Shown: positions 23,721-35,391 of the stretch, in pieces
How positions within the stretch are numbered: the stretch's first letter is position 1
How the letters are laid out: every line of letters begins with the position of its first letter
Assembly (NCBI GenBank): GCA_014155875.1
Contig: JACEFZ010002112.1
Location: 40,001 to 104,000, forward strand
DNA: 64,000 nt
Reading direction: 5' to 3'
DNA from: Cepaea nemoralis
Taxonomy: Eukaryota; Mollusca; Gastropoda; Stylommatophora; Helicidae
The notes under the pieces: model-generated
What the model was told of the DNA's origin: nothing
The model's input: the letters and a program-made list of their open reading frames with translations, nothing else
Database searches by the model: none
Translations under genes and position numbers: made by a program

Positions 23721-24233
23721 TTACCCATGGCGGTAGCGAATGTGACTGATAAGGCCAATTCGCGCTGTTGATGTTCTTTCAAAGTGGGTGCATGTGAACA
23801 CGTGGTCACTTCCACCATCATGAACCATCTTACGTCTCACAAGCTCTGTGTGTGACTTATCTGCACTAATGTTCTCATTAGTCTTTATTCCATTTCTGAT
23901 GTTTGCCCTCCATGCAACACGTTCAGTGGCGACTTGCTCACAATGTGCATTATCAATGCCTGTATCAATCATGTCCTGTTTACACACATCTTTGTGTCGT
24001 AGTAGAGGCCGATCCTGAGATCTCCTACCCGTCTGTAATTCACCAAAAAAGATGTCCTTTGGTATTCTACCATCATCCATCCTCCTAAGATGTCCTATCC
24101 ATCTAAGTCTACGAAGACTGAGCATGGAATAAACCGTCACACAACCTGATCTTTCCAATACTTTAGTATTTGTGATTTTGTCTTGCCACTTAATACCAAG
24201 AATTCTTCGCAGACACCGCATATCCTTTGACAT
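23721..24233 (-). pseudogene. LINE reverse transcriptase C-terminal fragment with terminal zinc-finger-like end
   Basis: A continuous 170-codon frame reads MRCLRRILGIKWQDKITNTK, LRRLRWIGHLRRMDDGRIPK, VAWRANIRNG and ends CTHFERTSTARIGLISHIRY. This is the C-terminal tail of a LINE ORF2: RILGIxWQDK, RLRWxGHxRRMDDxRIPK and a final Cys/His cluster (first Cys of the usual C-x2-C pair replaced or shifted). The RT core is absent and GRP-motif residues are altered, so this is a 5'-truncated copy. It abuts composite element copy B. Confidence 0.8.
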
Positions 24234-24789
24234 GACACATGATAAGCAGGGCTAGGAAAATCTCTCAACCGTTAAGGCTGACCACCTTGTGAAACAGACC
24301 AGAGACACAAGGTGTGAACACACTGTTTGATAAGGTTCCCAGGGGGAAACTGTCAGACTGACAGGGGCCTCTCACAGCCACACACAGCGTGAAAGGCAAG
24401 CTGAACAGAGACTGCCCAATGTCCCAGGTGTGAAGGCCAACCATTCAGAAAGAATTTATGATGGACAGGCTGGGAGATGATTTAGTCTGCATCATAAAAA
24501 TGTGTGAATTGAAATTGCTCAGACAGGAGACTACCCCAGTCAATGGTGGGAACCAGACCCCCAGATCAAATAAGGCAATTAAAACCACAAGAAAGTGGTA
24601 ATTGAATTAAACGCCTTGGGGAGATAAGGAAAGAGTATATATGCTAGGAGATTCTGATACTCAGATCCGTTCATCATCATCATCGTGCATTCTCCGTCAT
24701 TCGCACTGCGAGCGCTAACAAGTCAAGTCGCCCTTTTCTGTCAAGAAGCCTGATACGCGGGAAAATGCCACGTTGAAAGTCCAACAACA

Positions 24790-26450
24790 AGAAACACGAG
24801 GTTTCCAAGATGTGCAGCGTGGGAGCCGACAACAAGAAGAAGAACGTGGAGAGCCTTCCTGCTAGCTGCATCAAAGAGCCTGATACTACAGCTATTACTG
24901 GAGCTACCACGAGGGAGAAGATAGACAGCCCAACACAGCCAAGAACCAAGACAGCAGAGAAGGAGGAGAAAGACACCAGAGTTGGAAACTGACTCAAAAA
25001 CAGTCCGATGGGTTGTCAAACGGATCCAAGTGGAGCTGACAGACGAAGAAATCCTGAAGCAGCTACGAGAAGAGAATCTTCACATCCGATTCGTGAAGGC
25101 GGAGCGGCTCCTCACTACCTACAACCTTGGCAGTGGTGACATCGGAGGGCAGCGAAATGCCTACCACAGTATCAGTCAACAAGAGAATGCAGCAACCAGA
25201 GAGATTCATACCAAGAATCAATCAATGTTCCAGATGTCAGAAGGCCGGCCACAGCAGAGCAACGTGTCGCAGTAACACGGAAATCTGCCGTTACTGCGCC
25301 GATCATCCACGCCTTCAAGGAGTGTCCGCTGGCCTAAGCTGGACACCGACTTCCGAGCACCCAACAACAAAAGAAAGTGCGCCAACTGCCTGGGCAAACA
25401 TGGAGCAAGATACTTGGCTGTCCGTACCTCCAAAGACACAGAGACGTCTTAAAGATCGCCATCAACCACAAGACGCCATATAAGGAAGCAATGCGGAGGT
25501 GCGGGACAGCCACGGGCATCTCGCAAGATGAAAGAGCTACAACTACAAAGCCAGATCGACGAGCTTAAAGAAACAAGTCAAGGCACTGCTGACGCCTAAC
25601 CCGACCAGTGACAACGAGAATCTACTGGCGGAAATAAAGGAGATCCAGCAAAGCATCAAGCGAGAAGTGGAACAGATGACCGCGTTGAAGCGGAATAACG
25701 AAGAAATACTACGTACCATAAAGCGGAGAGAGAGCGGCTAAAAGCTGAAATGAAATCAACTCGAAACAACAATAACAGAAGCCATGCAAGAGACCACAAA
25801 GAAGCCGCAAGAAACCCAACAAAAAAACCGAGCCGGAAGCCGCAAGATAAAACCAGCAGCCGAACCACGACGCCCGAAACATCCAAGGGGAAATCAACAT
25901 CCCGCCAGACAGCCGAAGAAAGACAAGATGAGGAACCCTTCGATGCGACATAGGTGGATTGGCACAGGAAACCTACCCAGGAGGAAAAGGAGGAGTACAT
26001 AGCAGCAGAAAAGAAACTGGGCAAGGCAAGAGGAACTCAGGCACGAGGAATACATGAGGAGACAGGAAGCAAAAGGAAAGAAGGTGAAGAAACTCAAGGG
26101 GAAACCCACAGAATACCCGATGATAATCTCTGACTATGATACCCGCATTGAGTACTATATCGATGACAGAGAGATCGTCCCATGGCTGACAACAGAGGAA
26201 ACAATCGAAAAACAGCAAGAACTCCAAGACATAAGGGAAAGAAAGCGCAAGGAGGTAAATAGCATGGAAAAGCTTCTACGGGCATTACACAGAACAGGAG
26301 GCAAAATACTAAATAAAAAGTCCTTTATAAGGACTGCAACCAGTCAAGCCAGGAGCCTGCGCCAACAAAGAAAACAACAAGAGGAAACATGCACAAAGGA
26401 CAGCCGCCGACCGATCCCCCAGCTTACGATGCATGGAGTGGGATAATGAA
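24790..26450 (+). pseudogene. Gag-like LINE ORF1 with zinc knuckles
   Basis: Readable in shifted frames. A basic start (MCSVGADNKKKNVE) is followed by a charged region (VELTDEEILKQLREENLHIR), then two to three CCHC knuckles: CSRCQKAGHSRATC at about 25230, CRYCADHP at about 25287 and CANCLGKHGARY at about 25385 in another frame. Lys/Glu-rich, probably coiled-coil sequence follows (EIKEIQQSIKREVEQM) and then a Lys/Arg/Gln-rich tail. This layout is that of ORF1 proteins of I/R1/Jockey-type LINEs, which bind their RNA. At least four frame changes and stops show that it is no longer functional. Its 3' end is tandemly duplicated. Confidence 0.65.
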
Positions 26451-26580
26451 AAAGTCCTTATAAGGACTGCAGCCAGTCAAGCCAGACGAGCCAGGAGCCT
26501 ACACCAACAAGGAAAACCACAAGAACAGACGAGCACAAAGGATAGCCGCCGACCGATCCCCCAGCTGACGTCACAGACAC
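26315..26580. repeat. Tandem duplication, 134-bp unit
   Basis: AAAAAGTCC begins copies at 26315 and 26449. Both contain TATAAGGACTGCA, CCAGTCAAGCCA and CAGCCGCCGACCGATCCCCC. It lies at the end of the ORF1-like block. Confidence 0.85.
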
Positions 26581-28462
26581 AAACGATACATAACCAGTCC
26601 GAGATAGGACCAACAAGACAAGATTTAGGGTGAATAACCCCCCCCCCCAAAAAAAAAAAAACGGACCTCAACAATAACCACAGCTGATAAAGCAGATTGA
26701 ACGAGGCCGAATTTGGAATTTTTGTTATTGGAATTGGAATTGAAATACTCAAATCAGAAATGAAAAATCTTCGAACAGGTGAGAAGAGAGAGTAAATGTA
26801 GATTTCTTAGTTACTATCTAAGTCTTTTAGATGTATGTACTGATATTCAGTCTATATCTGGGCTAGGTTACTTCAAGAATTATCATTGCTTCAGGTTACT
26901 TGAGTGTATATCCTATTCGCTATAAGGGTTATTCCTACTATACAAGTAGATACCTTTTGTGATTTTGACTTTCACTTATCATGTTAGATGTCTGTTACTC
27001 TATGGAAACTTAGTTTCTCAGGCGTTGTAGATAATCATGTTACTACAATGTTTGCATTTTCATACTATGTATGTAGGAATACTTTCATATGCCTAATGTT
27101 TAAGTATATGTTGGATGTATGTATTGGTAACTTCATATGAATATACAATGCTAGGACTATGCTTCGTACATATTCTTTTTGTGTATATACGTCTCATTTC
27201 GTATACATACAAACTAACTAATGCATTATGCTATTATGTTAAAGTATCATAATATGTCTAGTTTCATTAATATATTTTATGTGCATTGGATGTTTGATAT
27301 ATTGATTTGTCATATGCAAACCTACCAATATGAAGTGTTATGCTATTGTGCACGCATTGGCACCATTGCCTATCGATTGCATTGGAAGCAGAGGTGGAAT
27401 GGTACAGGACATTACCCACAACTGGTATAGGGTATATGGTGCTTAGCCCTTTCATGTATTTTGGATGATGCGGCTGTACGACCCAGAATGTCGGTATTAG
27501 CGACAAGGACATAGGACGGCAGAAATGTAATAATTACAGGCGTGTGAGACAATTGAAAAGCCGTCCCCGACTAAGACAGTAGGAGAGATATGAGGGAGAA
27601 GGAGATGGTGAACGCAGTAGACCTGGAAGATAAACTTGGCCGGACTGGTCATTGTATATGGGTGTGCTAGGGTATATGTAGTACTTAGGATTGTACTGAT
27701 GTAGAACTAGATATAACACATTCTTGACTATTTCTTCCTAGCTCTCACAAAGAGCACCTATGTATAGATCTCAAGAACTAGAGACTACTAGGTAGTGCCA
27801 GGACTGACAGGCGTCAGAATACCAGCAAGCTGTTTTGTTTCTACTGGAGAGTGGAGATACTGACCATAGCTGCTTAGCTGATCTGGACCACAGATCCAGA
27901 TAGTTGACAAGTAACATTGAAGTTATGTAATGTTTGTCATCACTATCAATATGTTATATGATTTCATCATCATCATCTTGAAAAACATCAGATGTCTAAT
28001 AATAATGATAGCCAATAAATGTTGTAGTTTATTTTAACTCATAGTTCAGTCGTTATACTTTTTAATTCCAATTGTGCATACGTGTTGTGTGTGTACATTG
28101 GTGGGGGATTACTTACACACCAAGGAAGGGAGCAGTCAGGGAGAAAAAACTGTACTAGGATAGTTGTCAATTACTCTTAAATTTAGACTTAAAAATCTAT
28201 CTTAGCTAACCTTCTCCTTCCTATTCCTTGGCGAATATTCAGCACAGTTCATTTCAATTTTGTAACGAGCCATTTGGAGCTGTATGTTGGATATTCAGGG
28301 CTTAATCTGTACTTCAGCCATATACATTTTGTCCCTAGTCAATTTCTGACTATTTGGGGTTGCACGCCAGTGAATAATACTTTCATCTAGGCGGTGGCCA
28401 CCCCAACTTCTGACAGATGTGCAATGAGGATGATCTGTCGACTAACTAACTAACCAACTAAC

Positions 28463-28990
28463 TTTTTAAGTTTTATTTGTAATTTTAAAACTACAGGAAT
28501 ATGGTCAGAGTTCATATCAGCACCAGGGTATGTTTTGGCATATTTAACATTGTTTTTAAATCTATTTCTAATCATAATGTAGTTAGTTTGGTTTCTTGTT
28601 CTATATCCAGAGCTTTTCCATGTATACAGTTTCCTAGGGTTATGTTGGAAAAATATGGTGCAAGCAATAAGATTGCTTTTTTTCACATAACTGTATCAGC
28701 CGGTCTCCTCTGTCGTTTCTGTTTCCCATATCATATTGCCCTACTATCTGCTTATATTTATTTTTTCCAACTTTTGCGTTCATGTCTCCCATGACAATTA
28801 GGACCTCTGAAGATTTTACAACTTTCATTGTGTGTTGTAGGTCTTCATAGTATTCTTCTAGCTGTTCATCACTATAGTCAGTTATTGGAGCATACGTCTG
28901 AAGAATTACTATGTTGAACGGTTTTGCTTTAATTTTGAGAAGTATCATCCTATCTTTATGGGTCCAGAATCCACTAATATTTTTAACAGT
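28463..28990 (-). pseudogene. LINE endonuclease fragment
   Basis: The minus strand reads FNIVILQTYAPITDYSDEQL, VLIVMGDMNAKVGKNKY, then after a shift NPRKLYTWKSSGYRTRNQTN and MNSDHIPVVLKLQIKL. QxYAPT, GDxNAKVG, LYTW and SDHxPV are the apurinic-type endonuclease motifs of LINE ORF2. The related copy at 31901-32600 has the same order. The fragment starts right after the tail of composite copy B. Confidence 0.8.
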
Positions 28991-28999
28991 TCTATAGTT

Positions 29000-29440
29000 G
29001 GGGCATAATCAATCAATCAATCAGGTGCCGTCTCCGCAATGAAGGTTGGCTGCAATGGATCTCCAACACTGTCTGTCTCTTGCCTTAACTTTACATTCTG
29101 TTCGTCCATCTCTTGATGTTATCCTCCTACTTGTATCGTTGTCTACCTCTTGCTCGCTTGCCCTCAACCTTGCCTTCCAGTATAGTTTTTATAAGAGTAT
29201 CATGTCTTTTAACGTGGCCAAAATATTTCACTTGTCTCATTTTTATTTCTTTCATCAACTCTCTCTTCATTCCCAGTTTTTATAGGATCTCTGCATGTGA
29301 TTGTTTTTGTTTCCATGAAATACGACCTAATCGTCTGTATATCCACATCTCCAGGGTTTCTATGCGACTTTCTAGTTGCTTGTTCAATGTCCAGGCTTCC
29401 GAGTCATACAGTAGCGTTCTTCTTCTTCTTTCGTTCGCCT
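29000..29440 (-). pseudogene. LINE reverse transcriptase C-terminal fragment
   Basis: The minus strand, with several stops, reads LLYDSEAWTLNKQLESRIET, MWIYRRLGRISWKQK, MRQVKYFGHVKRHDTLIKTI, EGKVEGKRARGRQRYK and QCWRSIAANLHCGDGT, then a (GATT)n tail at about 29006-29018. These are the thumb and tail blocks of an endonuclease/RT LINE. It may belong to the same element as the endonuclease fragment to its left, with the RT core deleted. Confidence 0.75.
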
Positions 29441-29449
29441 GAAATATGT

Positions 29450-30125
29450 TTATAACTGCAATGTTGTCTCTTGTATGAATCTAACAGTCTTGTTTAGTTC
29501 ACTCAGCAGTCCATTGAGTTTATCTTCCACTGTTGTCTCTCTAGGACAGAAGGTTCGCCTGGATATGTTGTAGTTTAGGCAATCCTGGAGTATGTGCTCT
29601 GCTGTCTGCGACGCCAAACCACATGTGCACATGACTGAGTCACCAACCTTGAATTTTGTATACATGTGGTTGCGTAATCTATTGTGTCCTGTTCTGAGGC
29701 GCAGAAGAATGACCTGTTCTGGTATGTCCATAACGTGGTAGTCATCTTGATTAGGGTTTGGTGGCCTTCCTACTGATTTGGTCTTTCTTTTCTTTTGGTG
29801 CTATGTAATGGGCATATCAGGCTGTTCTTCTTTTGCTCCTTTCTTAGCCAATCGATCAGCTCTGTCGTTTCCTGGGACTCCACAGTGGGATGGTATCCAC
29901 TGTATGGTGACCTTACGCTTAATGATTGATTGCTTGATCTTGATTGCGTCAATTTCAGCATCATAGTTACGGCAGTACTTTCCTGTTGGAACTCTGGCCG
30001 TGTCCCTAGTATTATCTGGGTATTCTATGTACACTCCCGCTCCTCCATTTCGAACAGCATTTTGTGCTGACCCGTCTGTGTAGACTCGGATCCAGAGATC
30101 ATGTGGGTATTCGGACTAGCTGAGG
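29450..30125 (-). pseudogene. RNase H and C-terminal domain of a second LINE family
   Basis: The minus strand reads RVYTDGSAQNAVRNGGAGVY, KYCRNYDAEIDAIKI, QWIPSHCGVPGNDRADRLAK, then after stops LRTGHNRLRNHMYTKFK, MCTCGLASQTAEHILQDC. TDGS, NYDAEIxAI and SHCGVPGNDRAD are RNase H signatures, and CxCGxxxQTAEHxLQxC is the C-terminal zinc-like block of RNase H-bearing LINEs. A diverged second copy is at 45480-46175. No RT domain is attached here. Confidence 0.8.
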
Positions 30126-30395
30126 AACTTGTCTGCTTGTATTAGTATACAGTAGCGTTGAATATACGTAGCATTTGACAATTCTCATTTTTAATGCGTT
30201 ATTAATCTGTACTGGAGAGTTTTGGTCATAGACCATAACTTTAGGAAGGGAAAATCCCAACTGCACCTCCCCGTGGTAGAGGATGGAAACACACTACGGT
30301 GTGGCTAACACAGCTCTGGGGACCGAGTATCCACCGGAATAAGTGGCCAACTCTGCAGCTGAGCAGAGCAGGGCACTCACTTGTCCTTACAAGTG

Positions 30396-31612
30396 AGGAT
30401 GTGTAGGTGGGTGAGGGAGTTGTATGTGTCGGGGTGGGATGTGTGAGTGGGTGGAGGATGTGTGTCGGGGTAGGGGTATTGTGATCGAAAGATGTTTGGT
30501 TGGGAGTGGGTGGGTGGGGGTGTGTGGGTGCGTAGTGGAGGATGTATGCGTGAGTGAGTGTGTGTTGGTGGACGGGTAGGGAATGCGTGTGTGGGTGGGG
30601 AGAGGTGTGTGGTGTGTTGGTTGGTGATATTGTGTGGGTGAGGTATGTGTGTGTGGGTGGGGGATTTTTGTGGTGTGTGAGTGGGGGTATGTGGGGTGGA
30701 TGGGTAAGGGTATCTGTGTGGGTGTGGGTGGGAATATTGTGTGGTATCTGGGTGGGGGATATGTGTGTGGTGTGTAAGTGGGGATGTGTTGGTGAGGAAT
30801 ATGTGTGTGTGTGGTGCGTGGGTTGGGAATAGTGCGTGGTAGGGGGTGTATGTAATGTGCGGGTGGGGGATTGTGTGGTGGGGGATTAGGTTAAGGCATG
30901 TGTGGGTGGGTGGAAGTTGTATGTGTGGGTGGTGGGGTGTGTGTGAGTGAGTGGATTGAGGATGTATGGGTGGTTAGGGAGATGTGTGTGTGTGGTGGGG
31001 GGGGGGGGGGGTAGGGACATGTCAGTTGGTGGGGATGTGTGTGTATGGTTTGGGGATGTGTGAGTGGATGTGCTATGTGTGGGTTAGTGGGGGATTGTGT
31101 GTGTGGGTGGGGAATATGTTGTCGATGGAGATGTGGCTGGGGGATGGGTGGTTTGAGGTATGGGTGGGGAGAGGATGTGTGGGGTAGGATGTGTGGGTTG
31201 GTGGGGGAATGTGGGTGGCGAGTGTGTTTTGGTTGGGGGATTAGGTGAGGGCAGTGTGTGTGGGTGGGGGATGTGCGGGAGGGGGATGGGTCGGTTGGTG
31301 GGGTATGTATGTGTCCCTTGGTGTGCGTGTGTGTCGGTAGGTGGGGGTGTGTATGTGTCCCTTGGTGCGCGTGTGTGTGGGTAGGTGGGGGTGTTGTGTG
31401 GGTGGGATGATGTATGGATAGGTGGGAGATGTGCTTCATAACATGGTAATTAGCCTTGTTTATGTTTACAACATTCATTTCACAATGTTTATTTTTCTTC
31501 CTATGTAAATGTATAATGCTCTTGATGAACGAAAGACGAGTGATTGGAAGGGCCGAATGTAAGACGGGCCTGCGCGCCCAATTTGTGACCCTAATAAAGT
31601 TGATTTGATTTG
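30396..31612 (+). repeat. Direct copy of the L2 GT-minisatellite and 3' end
   Basis: It matches 22241-23462 almost base for base: GATGTGTAGGTGGGTGAGGG at the start, the 12-16 G run near 31000, and the unique final 180 bp with GACGGGCCTGCGCGCCCAAT, AATAAAG and GATTTGATTTGA. It contains small indels. The copy stops at the LINE tail, as expected for a 5'-truncated retrotransposed copy rather than a segmental duplication. Confidence 0.85.
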
Positions 31613-31864
31613 AGTTTTGATTTTACAGTCGGAAATGGCTGTTAAAGGTAGAGGTAAAAGACCACCATGTGAATGTGGAAGGCAAGGGGAAACCACCACA
31701 TTATCTTCCCAAGACTTCATGGCAAAACACATATCAGAGTTAGTGAACGATGTTAATGGCTGTCTTAGGACATCCTCGTCCGGTAGGAACAGTCATGAGC
31801 CATAGGTGACACCAGACCGTCATCCAGCAAAATCATAAATAAAATAAATAAATTTATAGTAGGA

Positions 31865-33160
31865 ACATGGAATGTTAGGACATTATATTAGCTAGGAAAG
31901 TTGAACAATGTTCTAAGAGAAATGGATAGCATGAATATGAATATACTAGGCGTTAGTGAGATTAGATGGAAGGGATCGGGCAAAATTATAGCTGACAATC
32001 ACACAATAATTTATTCTGGAGGGGATACACATGAAAAAGGTGTAGGAATAATATTAGACGAAAAAACAGCCAAGTCAATTAATGGATACTGGTGTATTTC
32101 AGATAGAGTTATTATGGTAAAAATCAAAGGCAAACCAATAGACATAAATATTATACAAGTATATGCACCAACAGCAAGCAGTAGTGATGAAGAAATACAA
32201 CACTTTTACAACGAAATAGAAATGGCGATGGCTCAAATTGGATCACAAGAAATAAAGATAATACTTGGAGATTTTAATGCAAAAGTAGGAAAGGGGAAAA
32301 TGGAGGATGTAATGGGGAATTATGGTTTAGGTACAAGAAATGAAAGAGGGGAAAAGCTAATAGAATGGGTAAATATCAATGATATGATAATTGGAAACAC
32401 GTGGTTTAAACACCATAAAAGACGACTATATACATGGTAAAGCCCTGATCAGAAAATACGCAACCAAATTGACTACATACTAATTAATAAAAGATATAGA
32501 AATGCTCTAATTAATGTAAAAACAATGCCTGGCGACGACTGTAATAGTGATCATGTACCACTATGTGGACAAATAAAAGTAAGATTAAAGAGAGGGAAAC
32601 AAATGGTTAGGAACATGAGATTTAATACAGAGGTTCTGAAAGTAGATAAAGAAATTCAAGAACAATACATAGTGACTGTGAAAAATAGGTACAATGCAAT
32701 AGCTAAAATACAGAGTATAAATGAACAAGGGGAAATGTTAAGGGACTCTATTAATCAAACTAGCAAAGAAATATTACCGGAGAGAAGTCAAATAGCTAAG
32801 AAAAAATGGATGAATGAAGAAATCTTAATGCTGATGGACAAAAAAAAAAAACAACAGAGTAAAAATGACAAACAAGAATACGCTAAGATAAATAAAGAAA
32901 TAAAAGATAAATGTTGGAAGGCAAAAGAAAGTTGGTTAAATGGGCAGTGCAAAATAATTGAATTAAATGCCATTAAAGATACAAAAAATATGCACACACA
33001 AATCAGTGAGCTTACGGGAAGAAAAATAAGAATAAATACAGGGTGTTTAAAATCAAAAGCAGGAAAGATATTATTGGAGGAAGATGATATAATGAACAGG
33101 TGGAATGAGTATATAAAAGAATTATATGAAGGAGAAAGGGCAGAATTAACAAGAAAGTAA
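31865..33160 (+). pseudogene. LINE endonuclease domain
   Basis: Apurinic-type endonuclease that nicks the target DNA. VGTWNVRTLY, then ILGVSEIRWKGSG (catalytic Glu), GVGIILDEK, IIQVYAPTASSSDEE, ILGDFNAKVGKG (catalytic Asp and Asn), LGTRNERGEKLIEW, RRLYTW, a TAA, then RNQIDYILINKRYRN and GDDCNSDHVPL (catalytic Asp-His). A basic linker runs to about 33160. One internal stop at 32438-32440 in an otherwise complete domain suggests recent loss. Confidence 0.8.
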
Positions 33161-33162
33161 CT

Positions 33163-34690
33163 TAGAAGGTCCACCTATTCTAAAAGAAGAAGTCGCTGAC
33201 GCTATGAAACATATGAAGAAAGGAAGAACAGCTGGGCCAGATGAAATCACAATAGAAGAATTAGAAGTATTGGGAGAATTTGGAGTAGATATATTAACCT
33301 AAATGTTACATGATATTTACAGCAGTGAATATTTACCCAGTGATATGCTGAAATCTGTATTTATAGCTATACCAAAAGAAGACCAGGAGCAATTGGATGT
33401 GAAGATTTTTCGCACAATTAACCTCATAATCCATATCACTAAGCTTCTGCCCAGAATCATAATGAGAAGAACCAGAAAGAAAATGAAAATGGAAATTAGT
33501 GAAGAACAGTATGGATTTGTGGAGGGAAAGGGCACAAACAATGCAATATATACATTACGGATACTAATAGAAAGGTCAATAGAGAAACAGAGAGACATAT
33601 ATTTGTGCTTCATAGATTATACTAAGGCATTTGATAAAGTAAAACATGATGAGCTGATTAAAATGTTGGAAGATATCAACATTGATGGGAAAGATTTAAG
33701 AATAATAAAGAATATTTACTGGAACCAAGTAGCAGCAATTAAAATGGGAAATAAAGAGGGTAGTTACGAACAGATAAAGCTAGGAGTACGACAGGGATGT
33801 GTCTTGTCACCAGATCTCTTCTCCCTATATAGCGAAGTAATAATGAGAGAGATCAAAGAGATGCCAGGAATACTAGTTGGAGGTTATAATATAAATAATA
33901 TACGCTATGCAGATGACACAGTATTGGTGGCAGATAAATCAACAGACCTACAACAATTGTTGGACACTGTAGTAACAGAGAGTGCAAGGAAAGGACTCTC
34001 CTTGAATATCAAGAAAACAGTAACAATGGTGATATCAAAGAAAATGGTGACACCAAAATGTGACATAGAAATAGAAGGGAAAATTCTTAACCAAGTGGAT
34101 AATTTTAGATACCTAGGGACATTTATAACATCAGATGGAAGATGTACAACAGAGATTAAGAGCAGAATAGGGCAAGGCAAAAGGCCGCATTTCAGAAAAT
34201 GAAGAGTATCTTGATGCAATAAGTCACTATCACTGAATGTAAGAAAGAGAGTGCTGAAATGCTATGTAGAACCAGTTTTGCTGTATGGCAGTGAATCTTG
34301 GAATGTAAATGAACAAATTAAGAAGAAATTAGAAGCAACAGAGATGTGGTTCCTGAGACGAATGTTGCGAATTCCTTGGACTGCCAGAGTAACTAACGAC
34401 GACTGCCTGAAACAGGCTAATGAAACTAGAACATTATATACAACAATAAGAAAGAGACAAACATCTTTCTTTGGTCATGTGATGAGAAGAGAGGCATTGG
34501 AGAATATCTTGACAACTGGAAAAATCGAGTGGAAGAGAGGCAGAGGCAGACCAAGAGAAATGATGCTGGATGGATTGAGACGATGGCACGGAGAAATATT
34601 AGCAGCAGAGTTGATCCAGAAAACCAAAGAACGAGATCTGTGGAGAGCCATGAACGCCTACGCCAGCTGGCAAGGCACTTGATGGTGATG
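33163..34690 (+). pseudogene. LINE reverse transcriptase and C-terminal tail
   Basis: KKGRTAGPDEITIEELEVLG, an in-frame TAA at 33299, then RTINLIIHITKLLPRIIMRR, QYGFVEGKGTNNAIYTLRIL, CFIDYTKAFDKVKHDEL, GVRQGCVLSPDLFSLYSEVI and the catalytic box RYADDTVLVADKS at 33903-33941. Next come thumb residues FRYLGTFITSDGR, a shift near 34200, CYVEPVLLYGSESWNVNEQI, FLRRMLRIPWTARVTN, FFGHVMRREALENILTTGKI and the end MNAYASWQGT. The YADD box is intact; only the reading frame is damaged. Confidence 0.85.
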
Positions 34691-35391
34691 AATCAGGAGA
34701 TCGTGCTCGGCACAAGTCTGAAGGAGGAGGAGGAGTCCATTGTTGTTACAATGTTGTTTCCAATAATGCCACTCCCGGAGGCCGTGTCCTTGCCTACTCT
34801 GGCATTGAAGTCCCCAAGGAGTAAAAGTTTGTCTCCTTTGGGAACATATGCTAATACATTGTTCATGTGAAGTTGGATGAAGATGGATTGCGCCATGAAT
34901 TGGAATGAAATGTGGAAGAGTTGCGCAATTCGTTGACCACACTCTCTCGCCTGAGTCCATCGGAGTCCAGTGGCAAGACAAGTCAAGACGATTGGAGACG
35001 AATATAGGTGCAGTGGATGACCAGGGCGCTCTACGTGCCTTGCCGTGCTCATTACGTACCACGACGCTTTGCAGGTAAATGCCGTCTTGAATCATCGATG
35101 ATTTCTTCCGCGCAGCCTGGCGAATCCTGTTTTCACATACTTGGTAGGCATACCCTAGTTCACCGATTGGACCGACGCCGAATCGATTACGCACGCCTGG
35201 TTTAGCCAGCCTCTCACAGCTGTTGCCCGTGGGGTGGCCGCTGTCGCATGCTGATAGCTACTGGCAGCGACAGGCGTGAGCTGGATGTCAGGCTTGGACC
35301 AGTGGGGAATGGGCCCTGAAAAGATCGTGACCGCCATCCTCACAAAAGGTACTACCAATGCCTGACATTCCAGACACCCTATCACACACAC
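34690..35391 (-). pseudogene. LINE endonuclease fragment with open upstream sequence
   Basis: At 34900-34700 the minus strand reads LAYVPKGDKLLLLGDFNARV then GKDTASGSGIIG and, after a shift, NNNGLLLLLQTCAEHDLL: the GDFNARVG box and following helix of a LINE endonuclease. Farther upstream (35391-34900) two overlapping frames stay open, with HWSKPDIQLTPV and YQVCENRIRQAARKKSSMIQ, but I recognise no domain there. It ends tail to tail against the plus-strand LINE and is bounded on the right by the 5' LTR. Confidence 0.55.

Larger units (their letters stand above)
24232..28462 (+). mobile_element. Copy B of the composite dispersed repeat, with ORF1-like gene and LINE tail
   Basis: It begins ATGACACATGATAAGCAG, has TATATAT at 24636-24642, an ORF1-type coding block at 24790-26450, a body shared with copy A (26757-28415), and a tail from GATGTGCAATGAGGATGATC through (CTAA)n at 28416-28462. 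That tail matches the 3' end of the RT/RNase H LINE at 51322-51368. Because that LINE ends directly at its ORF2 stop, copy B looks like a derivative that kept the LINE 5' part with ORF1 and the 3' tail while the middle was replaced by about 1.65 kb of non-coding sequence. That history is inference. GAACAG-GTGAGA at about 26776 is a strong splice-donor match. Confidence 0.65.
31619..34690 (+). mobile_element. Nearly full-length endonuclease/RT LINE, lightly broken
   Basis: Coding order is a short upstream ORF with CECGRQGE at 31635-31805, endonuclease, linker, RT, then C-terminal tail, all on the plus strand. Reading needs about four in-frame stops (near 31889, 32438, 33158 and 33300) and a few frame changes. 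Codon usage is strongly A-rich, unlike the gypsy element next to it. No poly-A or short-repeat tail was seen at the right end, and no target duplication was identified. Confidence 0.8.

Noticed and set aside
34658..35194. A 178-codon minus-strand host protein
   Set aside because: Its right-hand part contains, in an overlapping frame, LINE endonuclease motifs (GDFNARVGK), so the locus is better explained as a LINE fragment.
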